Part shown: positions 1 through 7,889 of the stretch, in pieces
Position numbering within the stretch: position 1 is the stretch's first letter
How the letters are laid out: the number at the start of each line of letters is the position of its first letter
Assembly: GCA_023230265.1 (NCBI GenBank)
Contig: JALNXR010000016.1
Location: 1 to 15,457, forward strand
Origin: Bacteroidales bacterium
GTDB taxonomy: Bacteria > Bacteroidota > Bacteroidia > Bacteroidales > UBA932
Length of the DNA stretch: 15,457 nucleotides
Direction: 5' to 3'
Translations under genes and position numbers: made by a program
Notes under the pieces: model-generated
The model's input: only the letters and a program-made list of their open reading frames with translations
Told to the model about the DNA's origin: nothing
Database searches by the model: none

Positions 1-552
1 AACGGAGCTTACATGAGATCAACTGACTGGAAAGAAGGCTATTCATTCTCATCCAATGACAATCTCAACTCTCTGGAAAAGAATATTGCTATTTACGAAC
101 CTGGAAACCAGAAAGAGGAGCGGGAACGATTTGTGACAACTCTTCGTGCAACTCATAACATTCCTGCGATTGGATTCGTGCTTACCGCAACAGCCCAGGT
201 TAACTGGAAATACAAATATTGGACTACCTACGGAAACGACTCGGTGTTTGTCAAGTATATCTCACATCTGGACGGAAGAGTCCTGGACAATACAAATCCG
301 GATGATCCCGAACTGGCTTATATGTACGACAGCAAGAGCCCGACAAGGTTCATTATTGAGTCACAATTCCCGGTTCTTCTTGTTAACTTCCATCTGACAA
401 AGGAGATAGGGGATAAGATGAAGGCTTCTTTCTATGCCAACAATATGTTCAATTCCAGACCAAAATATGAGAGCAAAAGGTCTCCCGGCTCATTTTCTCG
501 CCTGAGCATTCCTATGTTCTTTGGATTTGAATTTACCTTGATGATCAAATAA
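1..552 (+). CDS. TonB-dependent receptor, C-terminal part (5' end outside window)
   Basis: The reading frame is open from the first base of the window and ends at TAA 550-552, leaving 183 residues of the C-terminus. The sequence alternates strand-like segments and aromatic residues as in an outer-membrane beta-barrel. It closes with the pattern usual for Bacteroidetes TonB-dependent receptors: an 'ASFYANNMFNSRP' strand, then a last strand 'FFGFEFTLMIK'. Such receptors import large or scarce substrates across the outer membrane using TonB-ExbBD energy. The plug domain and the rest of the barrel lie upstream, so the substrate cannot be inferred. An ATG at 13 is only an internal methionine. The DUF4876 lipoprotein gene starts 12 nt downstream, so this is probably the first visible gene of a four-gene operon. 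The family call rests on C-terminal pattern and context. Confidence 0.82.
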   Translation, partial: NGAYMRSTDWKEGYSFSSNDNLNSLEKNIAIYEPGNQKEERERFVTTLRATHNIPAIGFVLTATAQVNWKYKYWTTYGNDSVFVKYISHLDGRVLDNTNPDDPELAYMYDSKSPTRFIIESQFPVLLVNFHLTKEIGDKMKASFYANNMFNSRPKYESKRSPGSFSRLSIPMFFGFEFTLMIK

Positions 553-564
553 AATTGAATTAAG

Positions 565-1776
565 ATGAAAAGCAAAATAAAAATATTATTGCTGCCCGTA
601 CTGGCAGGGATAGTTACAATATCGTGCAAGCAGTTTACCGATATTGCTGAGATCAGGGAGGTAGAACCGCTGAGTGCAACCGTAACCCTGACACTCAATC
701 TTGGAGAGGCTCCTGTACCCGAAAACTTCAACCTTAAGCTGATAAACTACAACGAAAGATATGAGATTAATAAAACAATGTCAGCCTCCGGAAGTGTCAC
801 TGTGGAGGGGATCATACCAGGGATATACACAATAACTGCATCCTCTGAGATGTCTGCCGACGGTTTTACCTATAATTACAGCGGCAGCGCCGTAAATATT
901 GACATTATTCAGGAGGGTGAAAGTATAACAGTAAATGTGGAAGCTTCAAAATCCGGGGCTCTTGTTTTGAAAGAGATCTACTATTGTGGATCGAAAACAC
1001 CCTCCGGAGGCTCATATTTCAGGGATCAGTTCTATGAGATTTACAACAACAGCGAGACAGTACAGAATGTAAGGGGTCTTTGTATTGCAAACATTAATCC
1101 CCTCACTGCAACAGCAAACCTGCCGGTATGGCCCGGGGATGATGCCGCAAATTATATTTACTGTCTGGCTATCTGGCAAGTTCCCAATGATAAGGATTAT
1201 CCCCTCAATCCGGGAGAGTCCATTATAATTGCACAGATGGCTGATGACCACAAAAAGTCAAACCTCAATCCCAACTGTCCCGTTAGTCTGCTCAGTGCAG
1301 AATTTGAGACTTATGTTAATACCACATCAATCATCAGTGACAATCCGGCGATAAATATGGTAATGGCCTTCTGGCCATCATCTATGCCACAGTGGTTGGT
1401 TACAGTGTTTGGTGGAGCCTATGTGATATTCTACCCGGATGGGCCTATAGATCCAAATCAATATGTTAGCCCTGTTGGAAGATCAGACAAAAACTTTAAA
1501 GTTCCCATTGCAAATATTGTGGATGCAGTAGAACTTGTAGGAAATCCTAACCAGATGCAGCTTAAAAGAATGCCGACTGTTCTTGATGCCGGGGCTGTCA
1601 CTGTGGGGGGAACTTACCGGGCAGAAAGTGTGGCAAGAAAGGTTAAGGAGGTAAAAGAGAACTCAAGAGTTATCTACTACGATACCAATAATAGTACAAA
1701 TGACTTTGAGGTTATGAATCCTCCTGTAATCAGGAGAAACGGTGCCCTGGCACCATCATGGAACACCTGGAAATAA
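565..1776 (+). CDS. DUF4876 family lipoprotein with a lamin-tail-like domain
   Basis: This is a 403-residue predicted lipoprotein. A positively charged N-terminus (MKSKIK), a hydrophobic stretch and Cys21 (ending TISC) form a signal peptidase II site, although the -3 residue is atypical. Residues about 38-127 look like a small beta-sandwich of the carboxypeptidase-regulatory or Ig type (note GIIPGIYTITASS). From about 131 the motif 'LKEIYYCGSKTPSG', then 'DQFYEIYNNS' and a later 'DTNNSTNDF', match what I remember of DUF4876 and resemble lamin-tail domains (EIyY...FiElyNps...). The molecular role of DUF4876 is not established to my knowledge. Lying between a TonB-dependent receptor and a DUF6850 barrel, it may be a periplasmic or surface-exposed partner of the receptor. 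The stop codon overlaps the preferred next start (TAATG), suggesting translational coupling. Confidence 0.82.
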   Translation: MKSKIKILLLPVLAGIVTISCKQFTDIAEIREVEPLSATVTLTLNLGEAPVPENFNLKLINYNERYEINKTMSASGSVTVEGIIPGIYTITASSEMSADGFTYNYSGSAVNIDIIQEGESITVNVEASKSGALVLKEIYYCGSKTPSGGSYFRDQFYEIYNNSETVQNVRGLCIANINPLTATANLPVWPGDDAANYIYCLAIWQVPNDKDYPLNPGESIIIAQMADDHKKSNLNPNCPVSLLSAEFETYVNTTSIISDNPAINMVMAFWPSSMPQWLVTVFGGAYVIFYPDGPIDPNQYVSPVGRSDKNFKVPIANIVDAVELVGNPNQMQLKRMPTVLDAGAVTVGGTYRAESVARKVKEVKENSRVIYYDTNNSTNDFEVMNPPVIRRNGALAPSWNTWK

Positions 1777-3371
1777 TGTTTAACACAATCAAAAGAATGA
1801 AAATGAGACTAGTTAAATATATATATTGGGCCGGAGCCGTATTTATGACTCTGGGTTTAACTCAGACAGCGGCAGCCCAGGGATCAGGTGTAAAAATGAA
1901 CTCACCTGCATCCATAGAGCTGCTCAAAGCGGGAGCCCTGTGGCTGAACTCGGGCAACGGTGCGGGAATGGTTTTGGACCAGCTGCCCTACTACAGCGAT
2001 CTTAACTTTGTTTACGGCAATAAAGCCGGAGATTATAAGCTTAAACATGAAGGGGAAAAGGAACGGCTGATAGGATTTTCTACAGAAGGGGGACTCTCCA
2101 TAGGTAAAGGTTATGTGTGGGGAAGCTTTAAATACGACAATGAGGTATTGAGAAACACTCTCTACAACACAACCATGCTCGATCCTCTCCGGGGAATGCC
2201 CTATTATACAGTAGATAAAAATATAAGCGATTGGTTCAGACAATCCTACTCCCTTTCCATGAAAGCTGCAACCTCTCCTTTGTGGGACAAAGTAATACTC
2301 GGGATCGAAGCAGATTATATTGCAAAGGTGGGTGCAAAACAGATAGATCCAAGATCTGAGACTGACTATTATACAATCAATGTGCAACCCTCCATGGTAT
2401 TGACTTTTGGGACACATTCCGTGGGATTGAATTTCAGATATCAAAACCTTAAACAGGAATCTCTTACTACCAACAGCGACGGCCAGACCAATCAGGATGT
2501 ATTTGTACTCAAAGGGCTCGGAAACGGCTACACTGCTGTGGTGGGAGGCTTGCAGTCCCTGGGAACATTCCTGTACGAAGGTAACACTGCCGGAGCAGCC
2601 CTACAGTACTACTATGCTGCAGATGGAGTAAAGATTTTATTATCAGGAAAATATAACTTCAGAGCAGAGGATGTTATAAGTGCCCCCTCTAAACCCAAAA
2701 AGGAGGGTAGTGTTAAGGAAAATGAGCTGGGAATTGCGCTTGGAGCTGTACTGGGAAGAGATAACATCAGCAGGTTTGATATTGAGTTCAACAAAAAGGA
2801 TATGAGTGGGATAGAATTCGTCCAGTATCTGGATAACAGCTACGAAGTTCAGCAATGGATTACTATTTATAACAGTATAAGATCCACATTTGCAGACCAG
2901 GAGCTCTCTTTCAGGTATAACTTTTTCCGCGGAGCAGAGAGAGAATACAGATGGAGGGCAGGAGCCGGTTTATCCTATAATGTGAGCGATGATCTCTATA
3001 TTATCCCGGAGTCTCTGATGAAGGTTGAAAACCTCTATCTGGGTGCAAACGGCAAATATAATTTCAAACTGGGTGGCCACTCCAGAATTGTTGCAGGTGC
3101 TGACTATATTTACAAAAACAACCTTAACGGAGATTTTGTATATGGAGGTGCAGAACCGGGATCTCACATTATCACTGACTTTATAACACCGGATTTTCAG
3201 TATCTTAAAGAGAGTTACTCCAAGATTGGCGGAACTCTGAGTTACTTTACAAGTGTCAGCAAAAGCAATACAGCGGGGATGTTTATAAAAGCCTCCCTGG
3301 ATTATTACATGCCTTCTGAATCTGAAAATAATCGAACTCAATTTTCAATCGGATTAGGATTTACATTTTAA
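1776..3371 (+). CDS. DUF6850 family outer-membrane beta-barrel protein
   Basis: From ATG 1776 this is a 531-residue exported protein with a signal peptide ending near TAAAQ (residues 31-35). The mature part is made of amphipathic strands rich in Gly and aromatic residues, and ends in 'RTQFSIGLGFTF', a typical outer-membrane C-terminal strand with terminal Phe. Length, the PYYSDLNF segment near the N-terminus, the central 'NVQPSM...GTHSVGLNFRY' segment and the partner DUF4876 gene fit DUF6850, whose function is unknown to me. I prefer the start at 1776 because its ATG overlaps the previous stop (TAATG). The frame could also start at 1758 (inside the upstream gene), 1797 or 1803; the last two give a more compact signal peptide. 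The next gene begins 2 nt after the stop. It is probably a porin-like or scaffolding partner of the receptor; that role is inferred. Confidence 0.8.
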   Translation: MFNTIKRMKMRLVKYIYWAGAVFMTLGLTQTAAAQGSGVKMNSPASIELLKAGALWLNSGNGAGMVLDQLPYYSDLNFVYGNKAGDYKLKHEGEKERLIGFSTEGGLSIGKGYVWGSFKYDNEVLRNTLYNTTMLDPLRGMPYYTVDKNISDWFRQSYSLSMKAATSPLWDKVILGIEADYIAKVGAKQIDPRSETDYYTINVQPSMVLTFGTHSVGLNFRYQNLKQESLTTNSDGQTNQDVFVLKGLGNGYTAVVGGLQSLGTFLYEGNTAGAALQYYYAADGVKILLSGKYNFRAEDVISAPSKPKKEGSVKENELGIALGAVLGRDNISRFDIEFNKKDMSGIEFVQYLDNSYEVQQWITIYNSIRSTFADQELSFRYNFFRGAEREYRWRAGAGLSYNVSDDLYIIPESLMKVENLYLGANGKYNFKLGGHSRIVAGADYIYKNNLNGDFVYGGAEPGSHIITDFITPDFQYLKESYSKIGGTLSYFTSVSKSNTAGMFIKASLDYYMPSESENNRTQFSIGLGFTF

Positions 3372-3373
3372 AT

Positions 3374-6300
3374 ATGACTAAAAAGAGTTTTACCATTTTC
3401 TTGATGGCAATCCTCCTCTCCCTGGCGCCACCTTTGGTGGCAGCCGGGAGAGGCTTTGCCATAATTATTGACACACCTACCTATAATTCCTGTAAGAGTT
3501 CGGTAGACAATTATATGCTCATGCTTACCGGGGAGGGATTCAACGCCAGACTTTTTGCACAAAACTGGGACACCCCGGAAGAGATAAGAGATCTGCTCTA
3601 CTCTCTATACAGGAACGAGAACCTTGAGGGAGCGATTTTTATAGGTCAGATACCAATACCTATGATAAGAGATGCTCAACACTTTACCTCTGCCTTTAAA
3701 ATGGATCAGCAGAGATACCCATTCTCCCAGTCATCGGTTCCCTCTGACAGATATTACGACGATTTTGACCTCAGATTTGACTATCTCGGGAAAGACACCA
3801 CTAACAATCTTTTTCATTATTACTCTCTTAGATGGGATTCCCCTCAGAAGATATCCTGTGATATTTACACCGGCAGACTTAAACCAGTCCGCAAGGGAGA
3901 GGAGGGGTATGCACAGATAAGGGCATATTTTGACAAGCTTATTGAGGATCGCCGTTCCGGGAATACTTTGGATGTATTTGTCTCTTATACAGGAGAGGGC
4001 TCCTTTTCCAACAGCATGACAGCCTGGAAAGAGGAGGGAACAACAGCAAGAGAACAGTTTCCCGCAGCCTTTAGAAACCGGAATTCTGCCAAATTCCTCT
4101 TTTATGACATGTATCCCTTCATGAAACAAACAGTTATAGAAGAACTTCAAAGGGATGATGTGGATATGATGATTTTTCATGAGCACGGGACTCCTGATCG
4201 CCAATATCTTACAGGAATACCTCTGAGTAAGGGAATACAGGAGAACACAGATGCTGCCAAGCGACTGTTCCGTCAGAGACTCAGAAAAACAGGTCAGGAA
4301 AGCGATAAATTGCAGTTGACCAGGCAGAGGTGGATGGAGTATTATCGCATTGACTCTACATGGTTTGCAGGAGCATTTGATCCGGATCAGGTCGCAAAGG
4401 ATTCCACCGGGGATGCCAATATGGGTATTCTTCTGGAAGATGTGCCGCGTATCAAACCCAATCCAAAAGTTGTTATTTTTGATGCATGCTATAACGGAGA
4501 TTTCCGGGAAGAGAGATATATAGCAGGAGAGTATATATTTGCAGAGGGCAGGACACTGGTAGCCATAGGAAACTCAGTGAATGTGCTGCAGGATAAATCC
4601 TCTTCTGATCTTCTGGGACTTCTCTCTCTCGGCTACAGTGTAGGGGAGTGGGCAAGGATTACCAATATCCTTGAATCGCACATAATCGGAGATCCCACCT
4701 TTAGATTTTCTCCCACCGGATTCTCCTCCGCTACAGCAGAGGAGTCAAAACTCCCCGGTGATTATATTAAGGCTGATCTCAAATCAGATGATGTCAGCTA
4801 TTGGATTGAATTTTTTAACAGGGCCAGATATCCTGATCTTAAAGGACTGGCGCTGCACAGACTTTTTGCACTCGATTATGATGAACTCCCTGAACTGTTA
4901 CTAAAAACTTATACCGAATCATCCTCATATATGCTCAGATTACAGACTTTCCACCTTTTACAGTTTTATAACAACGGGATGTTTGAACAGCTGCTTAAAA
5001 GCTCGGTAAACGACCCCTATGAGTTTATAAGGAGGAAATCTGTATATGCTATGGGGAGAAATGGCAGTGATGAGTTTATCCCGTTTATAGTGGACAGATG
5101 GATTCATGAGTTTCTTGATGAAAGGATTAAGTTCAACGCAGAGAACTCTTTTGATCTGTTTGATATGGAAAAACTGGAGCAGTATGCAAGGGAGAGAATT
5201 GAGCAGGATGAACAGATTTTTGACAAATCCAAAAAAATGGAGGAGTTTGAAAGGAGTTTTGCTTCAAGAAAAAGACTCTCTCAAATGGCTTTAGAAATTG
5301 CTGACAAAGAGAATAAGCTCTCTTCCCGTTTAATGGGGGTGAGCTCTCTGAGAAACAATAATTACCATAAAAATGTAGAGAGTTATCTTAATGTTCTTTC
5401 TGACAGTAGCGAAGATCTGAATCTGCGGCTTAAGCTGGCTGAGGCTCTGGGATGGTTTATTTATTCCTCAGAAAGGGGAAAGATTGCAAAAACCTGCAAA
5501 GAGATTGCCGGCAGAAAAGAGACTCCTGATCTCCTTAGTAAAGAGCTTCTTAAAACCGCAAAAAGAGTTGAAGTTTATATGAGGCAGGCAGAAACAGGAA
5601 ATCCGGTAAAGGAAGAGGAAAAGACTTTCTCCTCTGAGAGAAAAAGTTACAGCAGATTTCTTATAGTGATAGACAACCAGACCTATTCTGATGCAAGGGA
5701 AGAGGTTGATGCATATAAAAGACAACTGGAGAGCGAAGGATTAAAAGTTGTTATGCTCACCGGGGATTGGGACTCCCCGGAACCCCTGAGAGAGCAGATA
5801 AGAAAAATTTATAACAGGAAACCTGTACTTGAAGGGGCTGTCTTTATCGGCCGGATACCGATAGTGAGGGTGAGGAATTTTCAGCATGCAACAACCGCCT
5901 TTAAAATGGATGAGGAGAAGTTCCCGATATTTGAATCATCGGTTACCTCAGACAGGTATTATGACGATCTTGACCTTGAGTTTGATTTTTTGGAGAGAGA
6001 TAAAGAGTATCCCAACCTCTTCTATTACAAGCTTAAAGAGAGCTCTTCCCAGGTTATAAGAAGTGATTTCTATTCTGCAAGAATGCTGCCTCCTTCTGAT
6101 AAAGGGACAGGATCTGCTGAGCAGCTCAAAATCTATCTGGCAAAAGTTGTTCAGGCCCACAAAGAGAGCAACCGGCCAGACAGGTTTATAACTTTTAACG
6201 GACACGGATATAACTCAGATTGTCTTACTGCATGGCAGAACGAACAGTTCTATATGCGGGAGGTAATGCCTCTTTCATTTACCTCTTCTGATGGAAATGC

Positions 6301-7807
6301 GTTTTATAATTTCAGGCAGAACCCCTGGATGAAATTCAGCCTTTTTGAAAAGATGCAAAAGCATGGTACAGATATATTTATCTTTCATGAACACGGGGAT
6401 TGGGACACTCAGTATATAAACGGAGATTACCCTGCATCAAACATGCTGGAATATTCCGGTGAAGAGCCTCCTCAGGAATCTTATTCTCTCAGAAAGGTAA
6501 AAGATCCTCTTACAGTCGCTTCTTCCGTTATCAGAAATACCTACAGAAGATACAGCGGGCAGAGGAGGGAATCCTTCAGAAATAGCATGATTGAGGATTA
6601 TGGTTTTGCTGAATCATTTTTCGATCCCGCTTTGCTGGAAAAAACCAGATTGGAAGATTCTCTCTTTGCCGCAAATATTAACATCAAACTAAAAGATCTG
6701 ATTGATATTAAGATGCAGCCAAGGTTATCCATCTTTGATGCATGTTATAACGGATCCTTCCACAGGCCTGGATATATTGCAGGATATCATGTTTTTGGAG
6801 AAGGGCGGACAATCGCAGCCCAGGGTAACACTGTAAATGTTTTGCAGGATAAATGGTCTCTTGAACTTTTGGGGATGATTGCAGAGGGTGCAAGAATCGG
6901 CTTTTGGCAGAGGGAGTTCCCTTATCTGGAATCTCATCTGATAGGAGATCCTACATTAAGTTTCTCATCAGAAAATTCAACAGAACTCAATCGTGCACTG
7001 GCTAACAGAGAGAAGAACGTGAAGATTTGGGAGAGATATCTCAGATCGGATAATCCCAATCTCAAATCCGTGGCTGTAAAAATGCTGCCTCTCTTTTACA
7101 AAGGAGATGTCCCGGAAAAACTTTATGAAATTTTTACCACCAGCAGCAGCTACAGTGTGAGGATGGAGGCACTTCAAAGACTTTACGATAATCCGGGAGA
7201 ATACACTGTTAAAGCGATAGCGGTGGCTCTGGACGATCCTTACGAGCTTATACGCAGGAATGCCGCCCGTTACGCAGGATTCTCAGGCGCAGAAGAGTTA
7301 ATATCCCCTCTGGTGAACACAATTCTCTTTTCCAATGAGAGCCAGAGAGTTCAGTATTCAGCTCAGAGCGCCCTGCAAATGTTTGATCCCGGATTGGTTC
7401 TCCGGGAGATTTATCTCCAGGCCAAAAACATCAAAGGCATGCAAGAAGATGATAACATTGCAGAGAGAATTACCGGATACTATAAACGGGAGTTTGATAA
7501 ACAGGATAACTCATTAATGGTAATAGCCGACTCAAAAGCACCGGCAGCAGACAGGATATCTGCAATAAGATCTCTGAGAAATTACAACAACCATCGTCAG
7601 GTTCCACGTTTGCTTGAGGTACTTCATAATTCTGAGGAGGATACGCAAATCAGAGTGATTCTTGCCGAGGCTCTGGGATGGTTCAGACTTAGTATCAAAA
7701 AAGAAGAGATACTCTCATCTGTAAAAAAGCTTTATGAAAGCAGCACCATTGATCCCGGACTTAAGGCTGAGCTTATGCAGACAATCACAAGACTTTCCGG
7801 GAAATAG
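3374..7807 (+). CDS. Exported tandem C25 (gingipain-like) peptidase with HEAT-like repeats
   Basis: This 1477-residue protein starts with a type I signal peptide (hydrophobic to about residue 23, ending LVAAG). It consists of two similar halves. Half A has a C25-like domain (about 27-446) with 'MMIFHEHG' (H271), 'VIFDACYNGDF' (C372) and closing motif 'ESHIIGDPTFRF' (434-445), then helical HEAT-like repeats (about 480-735). Half B has 'FIFHEHG' (H1007), 'IFDACYNGSF' (C1124), 'ESHLIGDPTLSF' (1186-1197) and HEAT-like repeats (about 1205-1477). In gingipains the His of HG and the Cys of the next core strand form the catalytic dyad, so both halves look active. The 'YYDD...' and 'GRL' segments match the N-terminal C25 subdomain. 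There is no propeptide between signal and domain, and no type IX sorting domain at the C-terminus, so the protein is probably periplasmic. Substrate unknown. Last gene of the operon. Confidence 0.85.
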   Translation: MTKKSFTIFLMAILLSLAPPLVAAGRGFAIIIDTPTYNSCKSSVDNYMLMLTGEGFNARLFAQNWDTPEEIRDLLYSLYRNENLEGAIFIGQIPIPMIRDAQHFTSAFKMDQQRYPFSQSSVPSDRYYDDFDLRFDYLGKDTTNNLFHYYSLRWDSPQKISCDIYTGRLKPVRKGEEGYAQIRAYFDKLIEDRRSGNTLDVFVSYTGEGSFSNSMTAWKEEGTTAREQFPAAFRNRNSAKFLFYDMYPFMKQTVIEELQRDDVDMMIFHEHGTPDRQYLTGIPLSKGIQENTDAAKRLFRQRLRKTGQESDKLQLTRQRWMEYYRIDSTWFAGAFDPDQVAKDSTGDANMGILLEDVPRIKPNPKVVIFDACYNGDFREERYIAGEYIFAEGRTLVAIGNSVNVLQDKSSSDLLGLLSLGYSVGEWARITNILESHIIGDPTFRFSPTGFSSATAEESKLPGDYIKADLKSDDVSYWIEFFNRARYPDLKGLALHRLFALDYDELPELLLKTYTESSSYMLRLQTFHLLQFYNNGMFEQLLKSSVNDPYEFIRRKSVYAMGRNGSDEFIPFIVDRWIHEFLDERIKFNAENSFDLFDMEKLEQYARERIEQDEQIFDKSKKMEEFERSFASRKRLSQMALEIADKENKLSSRLMGVSSLRNNNYHKNVESYLNVLSDSSEDLNLRLKLAEALGWFIYSSERGKIAKTCKEIAGRKETPDLLSKELLKTAKRVEVYMRQAETGNPVKEEEKTFSSERKSYSRFLIVIDNQTYSDAREEVDAYKRQLESEGLKVVMLTGDWDSPEPLREQIRKIYNRKPVLEGAVFIGRIPIVRVRNFQHATTAFKMDEEKFPIFESSVTSDRYYDDLDLEFDFLERDKEYPNLFYYKLKESSSQVIRSDFYSARMLPPSDKGTGSAEQLKIYLAKVVQAHKESNRPDRFITFNGHGYNSDCLTAWQNEQFYMREVMPLSFTSSDGNAFYNFRQNPWMKFSLFEKMQKHGTDIFIFHEHGDWDTQYINGDYPASNMLEYSGEEPPQESYSLRKVKDPLTVASSVIRNTYRRYSGQRRESFRNSMIEDYGFAESFFDPALLEKTRLEDSLFAANINIKLKDLIDIKMQPRLSIFDACYNGSFHRPGYIAGYHVFGEGRTIAAQGNTVNVLQDKWSLELLGMIAEGARIGFWQREFPYLESHLIGDPTLSFSSENSTELNRALANREKNVKIWERYLRSDNPNLKSVAVKMLPLFYKGDVPEKLYEIFTTSSSYSVRMEALQRLYDNPGEYTVKAIAVALDDPYELIRRNAARYAGFSGAEELISPLVNTILFSNESQRVQYSAQSALQMFDPGLVLREIYLQAKNIKGMQEDDNIAERITGYYKREFDKQDNSLMVIADSKAPAADRISAIRSLRNYNNHRQVPRLLEVLHNSEEDTQIRVILAEALGWFRLSIKKEEILSSVKKLYESSTIDPGLKAELMQTITRLSGK
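3452..5593 (+). repeat. Internal duplication, copy A (C25 domain plus HEAT region)
   Basis: Residues 27-740 of the 1477-residue protein are paralogous to 759-1477. Matching landmarks are IFIGQIPIP (88-96), SDRYYDD (124-130), FHEHG (268-272), FDACYNG (369-375), ESHIIGDPT (434-442) and LAEALGWF (688-695). The offset to copy B is 735 residues at the first landmark, 752 at the Cys motif and 742 in the HEAT region, so indels have accumulated. Nucleotide identity survives only in short patches, for example around 4478-4498, which indicates an old duplication. Confidence 0.85.
5648..7804 (+). repeat. Internal duplication, copy B (C25 domain plus HEAT region)
   Basis: Residues 759-1477 repeat the layout of copy A: VFIGRIPIV (823-831), SDRYYDD (859-865), FHEHG (1004-1008), FDACYNG (1121-1127), ESHLIGDPT (1186-1194) and LAEALGWF (1430-1437). 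A charged linker (about 741-758, with VKEEEK) joins the halves. Copy B also has a second HG motif, NGHG at 942-945, where copy A reads TGEG at 206-209. Confidence 0.85.
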
Positions 7808-7831
7808 CACTTTGTTTTCCGGATATAACAA

Positions 7832-7881
7832 AACCACCCGCTTTGTTTGACTTATAATTAGTCTTTTCAAAGCGGGTGGTT
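7832..7881. terminator. Shared bidirectional hairpin terminator
   Basis: A perfect 14-bp stem pairs AACCACCCGCTTTG (7832-7845) with CAAAGCGGGTGGTT (7868-7881). An inner GACT/AGTC pairing (7849-7852 with 7860-7863) could shorten the 22-nt loop. On the plus strand it is followed by CAATTTTTTTT, a good U-tract. On the minus strand the downstream tract is weaker (TTGTTATA). It lies between convergent stops at 7807 and 7890 and should end both the plus-strand operon and the S9 operon. Confidence 0.88.
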
Positions 7882-7889
7882 CAATTTTT

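Noticed and set aside
1902..2444. Minus-strand open frame of 180 codons opposite the DUF6850 gene
   Set aside because: It is Cys/His-rich antisense translation with no signal peptide or motif; the sense frame is a coherent beta-barrel.
7400..7807. Type IX secretion C-terminal sorting domain on the tandem C25 protein
   Set aside because: The last 130 residues are helical, HEAT-like and similar to the middle of the protein, without the beta-sandwich pattern of a sorting domain.
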